Below are positions 1-8,264 of a DNA stretch of 64,000 bases, piece after piece. Source of the stretch: Vibrio sp. SCSIO 43135 (GTDB taxonomy: Bacteria > Pseudomonadota > Gammaproteobacteria > Enterobacterales > Vibrionaceae); assembly GCF_023716665.1 (NCBI RefSeq), contig NZ_CP071860.1, positions 1,178,001 to 1,242,000 of the forward strand, read 5' to 3'. The notes beneath the pieces are model-generated. The model was not told the DNA's origin, ran no database searches, and saw only the letters and a list, made by a program, of their open reading frames with translations. The translations under genes and the position numbers were made by a program. Each line of letters begins with the position of its first letter. Position 1 is the stretch's first letter.

Positions 1-1
1 C

Positions 2-157
2 TTAGCGGTCGGTGTGATTGGTGAACTGTACGACTACTACAGTGCCCTTTATGTCAGCCTTGCAGGGTTAGTTGTTGCAGTAGGCTTATTGGCGTTGTTC
101 GAGGTAAAAAGCAAACCGGTATGCGAAGCGATGCAATATCAAGCTTCTGAAGGCTAG
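2..157 (+). CDS. C-terminal end of a membrane protein (partial, 5' end outside window)
   Basis: An open frame enters from the left edge and stops at 155-157, giving 51 residues. The fragment holds one strongly hydrophobic segment (LYVSLAGLVVAVGLLALFEV) followed by a short charged tail ending QASEG, as is usual for the last helix and cytoplasmic tail of a multi-pass transporter such as an MFS protein. The family cannot be fixed from so little sequence. No clear terminator follows it before the convergent gene ending at 271. Confidence 0.5.
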   Translation, partial: LAVGVIGELYDYYSALYVSLAGLVVAVGLLALFEVKSKPVCEAMQYQASEG

Positions 158-270
158 CAAAGCCAACACTTAAACGAAAAGGGAATGCCATGCCTAACGC
201 AGTAGCATTCTCTTTGAGTTTTTCCAGCTATCTTCAGATGCTGGTCATGGCTCTGGTACCCGCACTATTA

Positions 271-1047
271 CTATAGAACACCTTCTACACTATCTAACCA
301 CTTCGGTATATTGGCCTTGTACCAGTTGATGTAAGTGGGTAAATCTGGCTTTTCTCTATCAGAGAGAATGTTGACGACTTCAACGATTATCCAGCACTTT
401 GCAATGACCAAGTGCTTTAGGAGCTCTGCTCCTGGGTACTGAGAATTATGCTGCGTGTATTGATCAATGATCCTTTTATACTCAGGAATGTGCCCGAGCC
501 CCTGAACTAATGGAGCTAAATCAATAGCAGGGCTGCCATACCCAAATCGCTCCCAGTCAAATAGCACTAACTCACCACTGTTTTTTCTTCCCCAGTTACC
601 ATCATTGCTATCTCCAGATATCAAGGAATCACAATCGAATATCACGCTAGACAAAGACTGGATTCGTTTGACGGAAGACTCCAAGCCTGATGGAAGGTTA
701 AGCTTTTGCAGCGCTAGTTCTGTCTCGGCAACACTCCATTGATGGTTCTTTAAAGTGAACGTCGGAACATAATCAGAACGATGTAGACTTGCCAATTGAG
801 CATATAGTGCACGCTCCATACGAAGCTCACTAAGCGGTATCTGATGTGGAATGTATTCTATGTAAAGGCAGTTACCATCTGCTTTCAACAATTCAGGAGA
901 GTTCACCCCTACTAAGTTTGGTGCAGCGTATTGATAAAAGCCTACCTCCACTGGCGAAGCTCCTTGCTTGAGAACACAATCTACGCCGTCAATTGACTCA
1001 ATAGAAACTCTAGCAGCGCCCATTTTTGATAAGTCTTGGGTACCCAT
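271..1047 (-). CDS. APH/choline-kinase-like phosphotransferase
   Basis: A 258-aa cytoplasmic protein with the aminoglycoside phosphotransferase/choline kinase fold. The catalytic loop reads SGDSNDGNW, where the family usually has HGDxxxxN, so the His is replaced but the Asp and Asn are kept. The metal-binding loop is LFDWERFGYGSPAIDLA, a good match to the IDWE..G.p..DLA signature of the family. The substrate is unknown; small hydroxylated metabolites are typical, and resistance should not be assumed. It stands alone, convergent with the membrane-protein fragment on its left. Confidence 0.65.
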   Translation of the reverse strand: MGTQDLSKMGAARVSIESIDGVDCVLKQGASPVEVGFYQYAAPNLVGVNSPELLKADGNCLYIEYIPHQIPLSELRMERALYAQLASLHRSDYVPTFTLKNHQWSVAETELALQKLNLPSGLESSVKRIQSLSSVIFDCDSLISGDSNDGNWGRKNSGELVLFDWERFGYGSPAIDLAPLVQGLGHIPEYKRIIDQYTQHNSQYPGAELLKHLVIAKCWIIVEVVNILSDREKPDLPTYINWYKANIPKWLDSVEGVL

Positions 1048-1119
1048 TAACGCTCCATGTCTCGCACATTTACCAACAGTGGCATAGTGTTGCTTAGGGA
1101 TATCAGGTTAGCACTTTAC

Positions 1120-1464
1120 CTAACCGTGTACCTCGAGGCTGTCTTTAGGGGCTTCAGCACGCTCCGACATGCCGTAATCTCTAATTACCCCCGCTACTCT
1201 CAATCGATAAGTTTCAAAAACACCGTTTCGGCCTTTAGCTTGAGCAAGCCTGTGCCCCTCTAAACGACGCCACTCTTGAATCGACTCTTCATCACGCCAG
1301 AAAGACAGAGACAATACTTTGCTTTCATTCGTCAGGCTCTGGAAGCGCTCAATAGAAATAAAGCCGTCTATTTCTGCAAGTAATGGCCTAATTTCATTGG
1401 CAATATCAAGGTATTCAGATGTTTTACCGTCTGCGACTTGAACTTCAAAAATTACAGCAATCAT
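1120..1464 (-). CDS. Antibiotic biosynthesis monooxygenase (ABM) family protein
   Basis: A 114-aa protein starting MIAVIFEVQVADGK, with the ABM/YgiN-type ferredoxin-like dimeric fold pattern: an N-terminal beta strand, a helix around EIRPLLAEIDGFISIERF, then LSLSFWRDEESIQEWRRLEGH. This EW/H helix pattern is typical of the family. Known members are small oxygenases of quinols, or heme-degrading or stress proteins; the substrate here cannot be told. It is an isolated gene with no recognisable operon partner. Confidence 0.75.
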   Translation of the reverse strand: MIAVIFEVQVADGKTSEYLDIANEIRPLLAEIDGFISIERFQSLTNESKVLSLSFWRDEESIQEWRRLEGHRLAQAKGRNGVFETYRLRVAGVIRDYGMSERAEAPKDSLEVHG

Positions 1465-1628
1465 GAGTTACCCAATTATTCATTAACATTCAGTGCAGTT
1501 TAGCGAATGCAAGACTGATTGATATGACTCACAGCAGGAAAACGACATTCTAATTGTTTGTTTGAACCGCAGTCACGATTGCGCCGTATATACCTCTCTT
1601 ACTAGTAACGAAAGGAGTGGTGAGATTT

Positions 1629-1781
1629 ATGAAAAAAGCGCATTTACCCACTAAGTGTTGCCCAGTATGCCAACGGCCATTTACATGGCGTAAAAAATGG
1701 GAAAAACACTGGGATGAAGTGAAATACTGTTCAGAGCGATGCCGTCGAAATCGTCACCATGGAATTTCACTACCATCATAA
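1629..1781 (+). CDS. DUF2256 small zinc-ribbon-like protein
   Basis: A 50-aa ORF preceded by an AAAGGAGTGG Shine-Dalgarno region. The protein has two Cys pairs, CCPVC near residues 10-14 and YCSERC near 33-38, with a Trp/Lys/Arg-rich middle (FTWRKKWEKHWDEVKYC). This is the DUF2256 pattern and suggests a metal-binding treble-clef or ribbon. DUF2256 genes are commonly found beside cryptochrome/photolyase genes, as here (DASH cryptochrome starts at 2629). Its 3' end overlaps the convergent SDR gene by 28 bp. Function unknown; a nucleic-acid-binding or photolyase-accessory role is inference. Confidence 0.8.
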   Translation: MKKAHLPTKCCPVCQRPFTWRKKWEKHWDEVKYCSERCRRNRHHGISLPS

Positions 1782-2473
1782 GCAATAAATTTTCCATTCA
1801 ACGTTTCCTCTCCCGGCTTACAACTCTGGTTAAGCACGCTAATCAAGGCCTGAGCAACGTATTCGGCAGTAAACAACTTTCCACTTGGTACGTTAGCTTG
1901 GAAAGGCTTGGACAGATCCGTATCAGTGGTCCCCGGATGAAAAGCAAATATCGACGCATGCTTAAGCGTTCTCCCCCACTCAATACTAAGGGTTTTAATG
2001 ATCATATTTAGCGCCGCCTTCGACGCTCGGTAGCTGTACCAACCACCCAACCGGTTGTCTTCGATGCTTCCAACTCGCGCTGAGATGGTCACTAACCTAG
2101 GCGATGCGCTACGTTTTAGGTTTGCTTCAAAATACTTGGCAATCAGAAGTGTCGGCAACGCATTGGTTTGTATCGACTCCATCAGTTGCTCAGTGCTTGT
2201 TTGCTTGAGGCGCTTTTCTGGGCTGAAGTTGTCCCAGTGAAGCACGCCAACGGTGTTGATAATCCAATCTACCTCCCCAACCTGTGAGGCTAGCTGTTCC
2301 ACTTGCACCTCGCAGCAGATATCAACTTGGTGCCAACTAACCGACGTATTGCTAGCAAAGCAAGAGTCATTCCGGCAGGTGGCGTGCACCACCCAATTGC
2401 CATTGCGACTAGTGAGCTCACGAACAATTGCACCACCAATCCCCCCACTTGCTCCCACTATCAAAACTCGCAT
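1754..2473 (-). CDS. Short-chain dehydrogenase/reductase (SDR)
   Basis: A 239-aa Rossmann-fold oxidoreductase. The start at 2473 (MRVLIVGASGGIGG) is chosen over an upstream in-frame start because GGAGG lies 6 nt before it. The cofactor-binding motif is GASGGIG, the NNAG-type motif reads NTVG, and the catalytic Tyr/Lys are in YSYRASKAA. Members close to this one resemble the CsgA-like SDRs found next to photolyase genes in Vibrio. Substrate unknown. It is divergent from the cryptochrome gene and shares the 2474-2628 intergenic region with it, which hints at co-regulation by light or stress. Confidence 0.82.
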   Translation of the reverse strand: MRVLIVGASGGIGGAIVRELTSRNGNWVVHATCRNDSCFASNTSVSWHQVDICCEVQVEQLASQVGEVDWIINTVGVLHWDNFSPEKRLKQTSTEQLMESIQTNALPTLLIAKYFEANLKRSASPRLVTISARVGSIEDNRLGGWYSYRASKAALNMIIKTLSIEWGRTLKHASIFAFHPGTTDTDLSKPFQANVPSGKLFTAEYVAQALISVLNQSCKPGEETLNGKFIAYDGSEIPW

Positions 2474-2628
2474 AAGACCTCCTAACACCACCGGTAGAAA
2501 TCAAAACGAACTCAGTGAATGAATCGATCACTTATCTTCATGTTTCAGTTCCCTATTTCTCGCCTATGTGACCCAAAACGACAGCGGCGCCGTATAGCTA
2601 TGTGATATACAAAATAGGAAGAGAATAA

Positions 2629-3888
2629 ATGGTTAGAGGGTTATTTCTATTTAGTAACGATTCAAGGTTGCATGACAACCCGGCACTTCACTCAGCAGTT
2701 CAGCAATGTGGTACGCTGCTTTGCGTAGCAGGCAAGTGGCTCAGCCCGCAATACCTCACCCCTTATGATCGCCCGGTCGTTTTTGGTAAAAACAGAGAAT
2801 ATTTCTTTCGCCAAGCGCTTAAAGCACTTTACGATTCGTTGGCTGAGGTTGAACATCCGTTGCTTTGCCTTGAGTCGATTAATATGCAATCGGTAAGCGA
2901 GCTAATCCATCGTTTTGGCATAACTCACGTTTTTCGCAGCGAGCACGCCGGGTTCAATGAAAATGCCGTTTGGCAATCTATTGCAGCGAACCACCCAAAT
3001 CTTGAGTTCCAAACTGTAGCGAGCCATACATTGTTCGACCGAAGTAACCTTCCGTTTGAAATAGACGATCTGCCTGCTTCTTTTTCCAAGTTTCGAAGCA
3101 AGGTCGAAGGTTTACCAATTCCGAATCCGATGCCTGATATTGAGGAACTGCCAGATTCACCACTTCATTCACAAGAGATTCGGGCCCCCAACGCCTGCGG
3201 TCAAGCTACGATGTTTAAAGGTGGCGAATATGAAGCGTTATTACATTTAAATCACTATTTTTCCGGCTCTTTTCCACTTAGCTATAAACAGACGCGAAAT
3301 GACTTAGACGGCTGGGATTACTCCACCAAGTTTTCACCTTGGCTTGCTAGTGGATGTTTATCGGCAAGAACGATTGTGGAGCGACTTAAACAGTTTGAGA
3401 TCAAGTTTGGTCGTAATGAATCAACCGAGTGGATCTTATTTGAGCTTCTGTGGCGAGAATATTTTCAATGGTATGCGCATCACCATGGTGACGCCCTGTT
3501 CACCTTTGAGGGCATTAAACAGCAGCGCCCTAATACTCTCTACAACCCGAGTTCATTGACTAGCTGGAAAAACGGAGAAACGCCATACCCAATCATCAAT
3601 GCCTGTATGAACCAACTCAAAGAAACAGGGTTCTTGTCTAATCGAGGCCGCCAGTTAGTCGCAAGCTGCTTGGTCAATGAGCTGGGTTTGGACTGGCGCT
3701 ATGGTGCGCTTCATTTTGAGAGCCTGTTGGTCGACTACGATGTCGCCAGTAATTGGGGTAACTGGCAGTACTTAGCAGGCGTAGGTGCAGACCCGAGACC
3801 GAAAAGACATTTCAATATAGAAAAGCAAACCCAAATGTACGACCCAGACAACCTCTATACCAACCGCTGGCTGGGGGATTCACAATGA
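2629..3888 (+). CDS. DASH-type cryptochrome / deoxyribodipyrimidine photolyase
   Basis: A 419-aa flavoprotein. The N-terminal alpha/beta photolyase domain starts RGLFLFSNDSRLHDNPAL and covers about residues 1-130. The FAD-binding helical domain has the family's TRNDLDGWDYSTKFSPWLASGC region near 225-245, WILFELLWREYFQWYA near 267-282, and the C-terminal NWGNWQYLAGVGADPR near 380. These match Cry-DASH proteins, which repair CPD lesions (mainly in single-stranded DNA) or act as blue-light sensors. It is about 20 aa shorter than many DASH proteins. AGGAAGAG precedes the ATG. The next photolyase gene overlaps it by 4 nt (ATGA), so the two are translationally coupled. Confidence 0.88.
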   Translation: MVRGLFLFSNDSRLHDNPALHSAVQQCGTLLCVAGKWLSPQYLTPYDRPVVFGKNREYFFRQALKALYDSLAEVEHPLLCLESINMQSVSELIHRFGITHVFRSEHAGFNENAVWQSIAANHPNLEFQTVASHTLFDRSNLPFEIDDLPASFSKFRSKVEGLPIPNPMPDIEELPDSPLHSQEIRAPNACGQATMFKGGEYEALLHLNHYFSGSFPLSYKQTRNDLDGWDYSTKFSPWLASGCLSARTIVERLKQFEIKFGRNESTEWILFELLWREYFQWYAHHHGDALFTFEGIKQQRPNTLYNPSSLTSWKNGETPYPIINACMNQLKETGFLSNRGRQLVASCLVNELGLDWRYGALHFESLLVDYDVASNWGNWQYLAGVGADPRPKRHFNIEKQTQMYDPDNLYTNRWLGDSQ

Positions 3889-5456
3889 ACCTAGCAACAT
3901 CACATGGCCATCAATTTGATAGAATTCGTTTAGTGTTAGGAGATCAACTGAACATATCCCATTCTTGGTTTACGTCACCCGAGAACGACACATTGTACGT
4001 CATCGCTGAGCTTCAGCAGGAAACCGACTATGCCAAGCACCATATCCAAAAGGTTTGTGCCTTTTTTGCGGCCATGGAAAACTTCTCTTCTGCACTACAA
4101 CAAATGGGGCATCACGTTCTACACCTGACTTTAGATGACACCGCGCCATATGCAACGCTACCCGATCTTATCGTGGAGCTCTGCGAACGCTTTCAAGCTA
4201 CGACCTTTCAGTATCAGCGCCCCGATGAGTACCGCCTTCTAAACCAACTAAGACAAGTTCATAGCAGCTCATTTAGAGTATTCGAATTCGACACCGAGCA
4301 TTTTTTACTGCCATTTGAAGAAATCGATCGTGAGTTTACGGCGAACAAACATACCTTGATGGAGTCGTTCTACCGGAAGATGCGTAAGCGCTTCGATGTA
4401 CTCATGGAAGATGACAAACCTCTGGGTGGAAAATGGAACTACGACCATCAGAATCGCAGTAAGCTCAAAGCTGAAGATATCAGTCGCATTCCGATGCCTC
4501 TTTTGTTCTCAACACCTATCGGAGAGGTCAAACAGCGCATAGAAAGACACGGTGTATATACCATCGGGACGTGCGGTGATGAACTGATTTGGCCGGTAAG
4601 TCGAAGGCAGTCCATCGACCTTCTCACGCACTTTTGTACCATTTGCCTACCTAACTTTGGCCTATTTCAAGATGCAATGACGCATCAGGTTGACCAAAAG
4701 TGGAGCTTATACCACTCGCGTCTATCGTTTGCTCTGAACAGTAAAATGCTACATCCATTGCAAGTGATCCGTTGTGCCATAACGGCTTACGAAGAATCAC
4801 CATGCACCATTAGTCTTGCTCAAGTCGAAGGCTTTGTGAGGCAGATTCTTGGCTGGCGCGAATATGTCCGTGGCGTTTACTGGAGCAACATGCCACGCTA
4901 TCTCACCCTTAACGCTCTTGAAGCGGATAACAATCTGCCTGAGTTCTTCTGGACAGGGAAAACCAAAATGACCTGCATGCAGCAGGCCATATCACAATCG
5001 CTAGAATATGCGTATGCGCATCATATACAACGCTTAATGGTAACAGGCAACTTTTCACTGCTTACGGGAATTGCACCTCAACAAGTAGACGATTGGTATC
5101 TGGGCATCTATATCGATGCCATAGAGTGGGTAGAAGCACCGAATACACGAGGTATGGCTTTGTACGCCGATGGCGGGCTAATCGCCACCAAACCCTATGC
5201 TGCGAGCGGTAACTACATCAACAAAATGAGTGACTACTGCAAAGACTGCCATTACAACGTTAAAGAAAAATCATCCGATGATGCTTGCCCATTCAACAGC
5301 CTTTATTGGCGATTCATCGACACTCATACCGACAAGTTTTCCAGAAACCCGAGAATGAGTATGATGTATAGACAATGGGAAAAAGTCGCACCTAGCGATA
5401 AAACCGCGATACTTGCGCGTGCGGAATCTTTGCTTAAACATCTAAACGACATTTAG
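3885..5456 (+). CDS. Iron-sulfur bacterial cryptochrome/photolyase (FeS-BCP, PhrB-like (6-4) photolyase)
   Basis: A 523-aa protein of the photolyase-related DPRP family, starting with the RLVLGDQL motif near residue 12. Four cysteines at about 364, 452, 455 and 468 (MTCMQ, YCKDC, ACPF) have the 88/3/13 spacing of the [4Fe-4S] ligands of Agrobacterium PhrB. Such enzymes repair (6-4) photoproducts using FAD and a lumazine antenna. The C-terminal NTRGMALYADGGLIATKPYA region is the conserved FAD/DNA-binding stretch. The start overlaps the cryptochrome stop (ATGA). No terminator of its own is obvious; the hairpin at 5536-5564 lies 80 nt downstream and may serve both converging genes. Confidence 0.88.
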   Translation: MNLATSHGHQFDRIRLVLGDQLNISHSWFTSPENDTLYVIAELQQETDYAKHHIQKVCAFFAAMENFSSALQQMGHHVLHLTLDDTAPYATLPDLIVELCERFQATTFQYQRPDEYRLLNQLRQVHSSSFRVFEFDTEHFLLPFEEIDREFTANKHTLMESFYRKMRKRFDVLMEDDKPLGGKWNYDHQNRSKLKAEDISRIPMPLLFSTPIGEVKQRIERHGVYTIGTCGDELIWPVSRRQSIDLLTHFCTICLPNFGLFQDAMTHQVDQKWSLYHSRLSFALNSKMLHPLQVIRCAITAYEESPCTISLAQVEGFVRQILGWREYVRGVYWSNMPRYLTLNALEADNNLPEFFWTGKTKMTCMQQAISQSLEYAYAHHIQRLMVTGNFSLLTGIAPQQVDDWYLGIYIDAIEWVEAPNTRGMALYADGGLIATKPYAASGNYINKMSDYCKDCHYNVKEKSSDDACPFNSLYWRFIDTHTDKFSRNPRMSMMYRQWEKVAPSDKTAILARAESLLKHLNDI

Positions 5457-5535
5457 CGCTGAGCTAACGCTTCATGACACGGTGACACTAACGCTACAGC
5501 CAACACAGGCTGACTCCCTTACTTCCAAAAATTTA

Positions 5536-5564
5536 GGGTTCGCAATAACAACGATTGCGAACCC
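5536..5564. terminator. Rho-independent terminator, probably bidirectional
   Basis: A perfect 11-bp stem, GGGTTCGCAAT paired with ATTGCGAACCC around a 7-nt loop. Read on the minus strand it is followed by TAAATTTTTGG, giving a U-rich tail for the phosphoribosyltransferase transcript. It also lies 80 nt after the photolyase stop. Confidence 0.7.
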
Positions 5565-5626
5565 CAAAACTAACTTACTGATTTCGGCTTAGAGATAACA
5601 AGCTGTCAATTGAGCTAGCAGGTTAG

Positions 5627-6145
5627 TCATTTCACTAGTTTGGACACGTATGGCACATTCCTAAGCTTGTCTTGCCAAGGTAACCCATAGCCAACCAGTA
5701 AATCATCCGTGGTCATTTCATAAGCGTAAAATTGCGTGACAGGAATATCGACTCGGTTCGGTTTCACAAACAACGTAGCAATTGAAAGTGATTTGACGTC
5801 GTAGTGCTCTTGAATGTGAGCCACTAACCTTTTCATCGTGCCGCCAGATTCAATCGCATCGTCTATCATGATGACGTCTTTACCTTGCAGCGCGATGTTT
5901 TCATGAAACACAATCTCAGATTGGTTATTGCTGTCTCCGGGTGTATGCGGGCAAGAAATATAGTCCATTTTGATGTCGAAATTTAACTTACGCACTAAGT
6001 CCGCTGTAAACAAAATACCGCCCGGCACTACGCTAATGATCACCGCGTCACTGAACCGGTCGTTGAGTTTTTCAGCGACTATTTCAACACCCTGCTGGAT
6101 TTGTTGCTCGCTCAAAACTAGCTCGCCAATATGTTGAGATTTCAT
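5627..6145 (-). CDS. Hypoxanthine/guanine phosphoribosyltransferase-like protein
   Basis: A 172-aa type I phosphoribosyltransferase. The PRPP-binding loop reads VIMIDDAIESGGTM (about residues 90-104), and an early VVPGGILFTADLVRKL segment matches the PPi loop of Hpt enzymes. Hpt proteins convert hypoxanthine or guanine plus PRPP to IMP or GMP (purine salvage). AGGAG is 7 nt before the ATG. This may be a second Hpt paralogue, because the core hpt of Vibrio normally lies elsewhere; that is inference. It is alone in its transcription unit, ending at the 5536-5564 hairpin. Confidence 0.78.
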   Translation of the reverse strand: MKSQHIGELVLSEQQIQQGVEIVAEKLNDRFSDAVIISVVPGGILFTADLVRKLNFDIKMDYISCPHTPGDSNNQSEIVFHENIALQGKDVIMIDDAIESGGTMKRLVAHIQEHYDVKSLSIATLFVKPNRVDIPVTQFYAYEMTTDDLLVGYGLPWQDKLRNVPYVSKLVK

Positions 6146-6193
6146 ATCTTGCTCCTAAATTGGATTGGGTCACAACGCCTCGTTTGCATCTGG

Positions 6194-6820
6194 CTACCGC
6201 TGCTTCATAAATGCTACCGCGAGCCCAGAAGACACAAACGTTACGCCTGCCCCAATATTTAACCCTGTTACTAGCTGAGGTTTGTTTCTAAACCATTCAG
6301 ACAGCTGAGATGAGAACACGCCCATCAAACTAAAACCTATTGCGGTTAACACTGCGAACCAGACACCATAGCCTATCATTTGCGTGGTGACAGAACCTAA
6401 ATTTGGATTAACAAATTGAGGAACAAAAGCGAGAACAAACATACCTGGTTTAGGGTTGAGTGCCGCAGAAAGAAAACCGGTAGAAAAAATGACTTTAAGT
6501 GACTGCTTTTTCGCTGGCTCTAATGAGAATAGATTTCGAGAACGGAGCACTTTCACCCCCAACCAAATCAGGTAAGCCGCACCCACCAATTTGACTACGT
6601 AAAACGCAAACTCAGAAGTTTGAATAAGTAAAGTTAGGCCAAAAGTGGCGGCGACAACATGAAACAAAATCCCAGCCCCAGATGACATTCCAGACATAAC
6701 AGCGGCTAGCTTCCCTTGACTCAGCCCTCGCCCAATAGCGAGTAGATTGTCTGGGCCCGGCGAGATGACCAATAGCAAACACGCCAATGTGTACGTGGCG
6801 AATACCTCGAGTGGAAACAT
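6194..6820 (-). CDS. LysE/RhtB family amino-acid exporter
   Basis: A 208-aa inner-membrane protein with about six hydrophobic segments. The N-terminal LLLVISPGPDNLLAIGRGLSQG (about residues 15-36) is the hallmark PGPD motif of LysE/RhtB translocators, and NPKPGMFVLAFVPQFVNP near 120-137 is the second conserved loop. Members export amino acids or related metabolites in exchange for protons. AAGGAGG sits just before the ATG. The substrate cannot be read from the sequence. Confidence 0.88.
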   Translation of the reverse strand: MFPLEVFATYTLACLLLVISPGPDNLLAIGRGLSQGKLAAVMSGMSSGAGILFHVVAATFGLTLLIQTSEFAFYVVKLVGAAYLIWLGVKVLRSRNLFSLEPAKKQSLKVIFSTGFLSAALNPKPGMFVLAFVPQFVNPNLGSVTTQMIGYGVWFAVLTAIGFSLMGVFSSQLSEWFRNKPQLVTGLNIGAGVTFVSSGLAVAFMKQR

Positions 6821-7068
6821 AAAACCTCCTTGTTAATTGGGTAAGGGTAACCGCCAAACATTGAGGGTTCTCTTAACTAGACTGCACGCTGTACGTTACG
6901 GTACTTTCGTTTCGATGTTTAGCTGCCCTGCTAATCCGGCTTCACGGTGGACACTTAACGCTGTGCTAAGTGGTCAGAAATGCGGTGGCCTAGTATGGAT
7001 ATAGTGCCTTAAAAGCAGAACCCAACCTTTAATCTAAATGCCATAAGTGAAAAGTCACATTGAGCTTG

Positions 7069-7557
7069 TTATTTATCGCACATTTCCCAGCGGAAGTAAG
7101 GCCGCTGGCCATCCATGCGTTCAACATCTGCGCCCAGCTTTTTGTAGAATTCGTGCACACGCGTATTATGCGGGCTCGCTGTCCATGAAATATGGGAAGC
7201 CAGCGATTGCTTAGCCTGCGCTTTCAATGCTTGCATTAACTCTCTGCCGTATCCCTTGGAACGACGTTCACCCACGACGAGCAGATCATCAAGCCAAATA
7301 GACGGATCGCCGCTAAAAGAAGAATAGCGATAGTGGAACAGAGCAAAACCCAGCACCTCGCCAGCAACCTCCAATAACAACGCATGAGCAAATGGATGAT
7401 CTCCAAATAAGGTGCGTTCTATTTTCTCAATTGAGGTAGAGATTTCGCCGTCGAACCCTTTCATGCTGCGGTCGAACTCGGCTTTTAGCTTAATCAATTC
7501 TAGCAACTGACTAGAATCTTGTTTGGACGCTTTCCTTACGTGCACGGTGTTCTCCAT
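7069..7557 (-). CDS. GNAT family N-acetyltransferase
   Basis: A 162-aa acetyltransferase. The acetyl-CoA-binding motif A is VVGERRSKGYGRELMQALKAQA (about residues 92-113; RxxGxG), followed by HNTRVHEFYKKLGADV, the typical N-x-x-x-x-x-F/Y-Y-x-x-x-G motif B. The WLDDLLVV strand resembles the diamine/spermidine acetyltransferase subgroup. The acceptor substrate is not known. The Shine-Dalgarno is weak. It is separated from its neighbours by more than 50 nt on both sides and probably transcribed alone. Confidence 0.85.
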   Translation of the reverse strand: MENTVHVRKASKQDSSQLLELIKLKAEFDRSMKGFDGEISTSIEKIERTLFGDHPFAHALLLEVAGEVLGFALFHYRYSSFSGDPSIWLDDLLVVGERRSKGYGRELMQALKAQAKQSLASHISWTASPHNTRVHEFYKKLGADVERMDGQRPYFRWEMCDK

Positions 7558-7614
7558 GAATCTTTATTTTGGCGGTATTCAGAATCGTTTAAACCATATC
7601 TAATAGCAAAAACT

Positions 7615-8154
7615 CTAACGAATTAGACTGAGCACCTGCTTGAATTCAGGCTCTCGACAATCTTTTACAAGCTCATAAAGGCACATTTCTAGGCCGGTGA
7701 TTTGAACGCCGTTGCCCCTCATTCGATTGATACCCAATTGGACATTTGATAACGTTCGGGAGGAAACACAATCGCTGACTAGCTCCACATTGAAACCTCG
7801 TTCAGCTAAGCCCGTAGCTGTTTGGTAGACACATATATGCGCTTCAATGCCACACACCAGCCACGAATCCACATCCGTATCTTTGATGATTGCTAGAAAC
7901 TCGGAAGACTCACAGGCATTGAAAGTAAACTTTGTGATTGGATTGATGTCACCAAGCCCAGCCCTTAGTTCGTCGACGGTACTACCCAACTTTTCAGGGT
8001 TTTGTTCAAGCAGCACAATAGGCAAACCAAGGGCTTTAGCACCGGCGATCATTTTCGCGCAATTAGCAATAAGTGTGTCGCTATCATGAACCAAGCGAGC
8101 CAACTTGCCCTGCACATCGACTACAACAAGCCCAGTTTTATCTCGTGATAACAT
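7615..8154 (-). CDS. Isochorismatase-like cysteine hydrolase
   Basis: A 179-aa protein starting MLSRDKTGLVVVDVQGKLA. The start at 8154 has AAGG 9 nt upstream; an in-frame ATG at 8163 touches the AAGG and is less likely. Family residues are the Asp of VVVDVQ (about 12), a Lys in ITKFTFNACES, and the catalytic Cys of GIEAHICVYQTA after the WLVCGIE strand. Isochorismatase-like enzymes hydrolyse amides or ureido compounds (nicotinamidase, carbamoylase types); this short form resembles the YcaC-type hydrolases of unknown substrate. An inverted repeat lies 41-61 nt upstream. Confidence 0.82.
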   Translation of the reverse strand: MLSRDKTGLVVVDVQGKLARLVHDSDTLIANCAKMIAGAKALGLPIVLLEQNPEKLGSTVDELRAGLGDINPITKFTFNACESSEFLAIIKDTDVDSWLVCGIEAHICVYQTATGLAERGFNVELVSDCVSSRTLSNVQLGINRMRGNGVQITGLEMCLYELVKDCREPEFKQVLSLIR

Positions 8155-8194
8155 GTTTACCATCCTTAGTTTGGTGTGGGATTAGAACATCGTG

Positions 8195-8215
8195 TTAGTG
8201 TGAGATATACACTAA
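8195..8215. promoter_or_regulatory. Inverted repeat upstream of the isochorismatase-like gene (candidate operator)
   Basis: TTAGTGT and ACACTAA, a perfect 7-bp dyad separated by 7 nt, located 41-61 nt upstream of the ATG at 8154. The size and position suit a dimeric repressor site. No regulator gene is adjacent. Confidence 0.35.
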
Positions 8216-8264
8216 GACTTAACCTAAATCCTAGTTATTAACGCCATAGTCGTTTGTTATGTTT

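Noticed and set aside
271..1047. Aminoglycoside resistance gene
   Set aside because: Only the general APH/choline kinase fold is visible; the catalytic His is replaced and no mobile or resistance context exists.
1057..1263. 68-codon plus-strand frame over the ABM gene
   Set aside because: Mostly antisense to a well-supported gene, with no ribosome site or family features.
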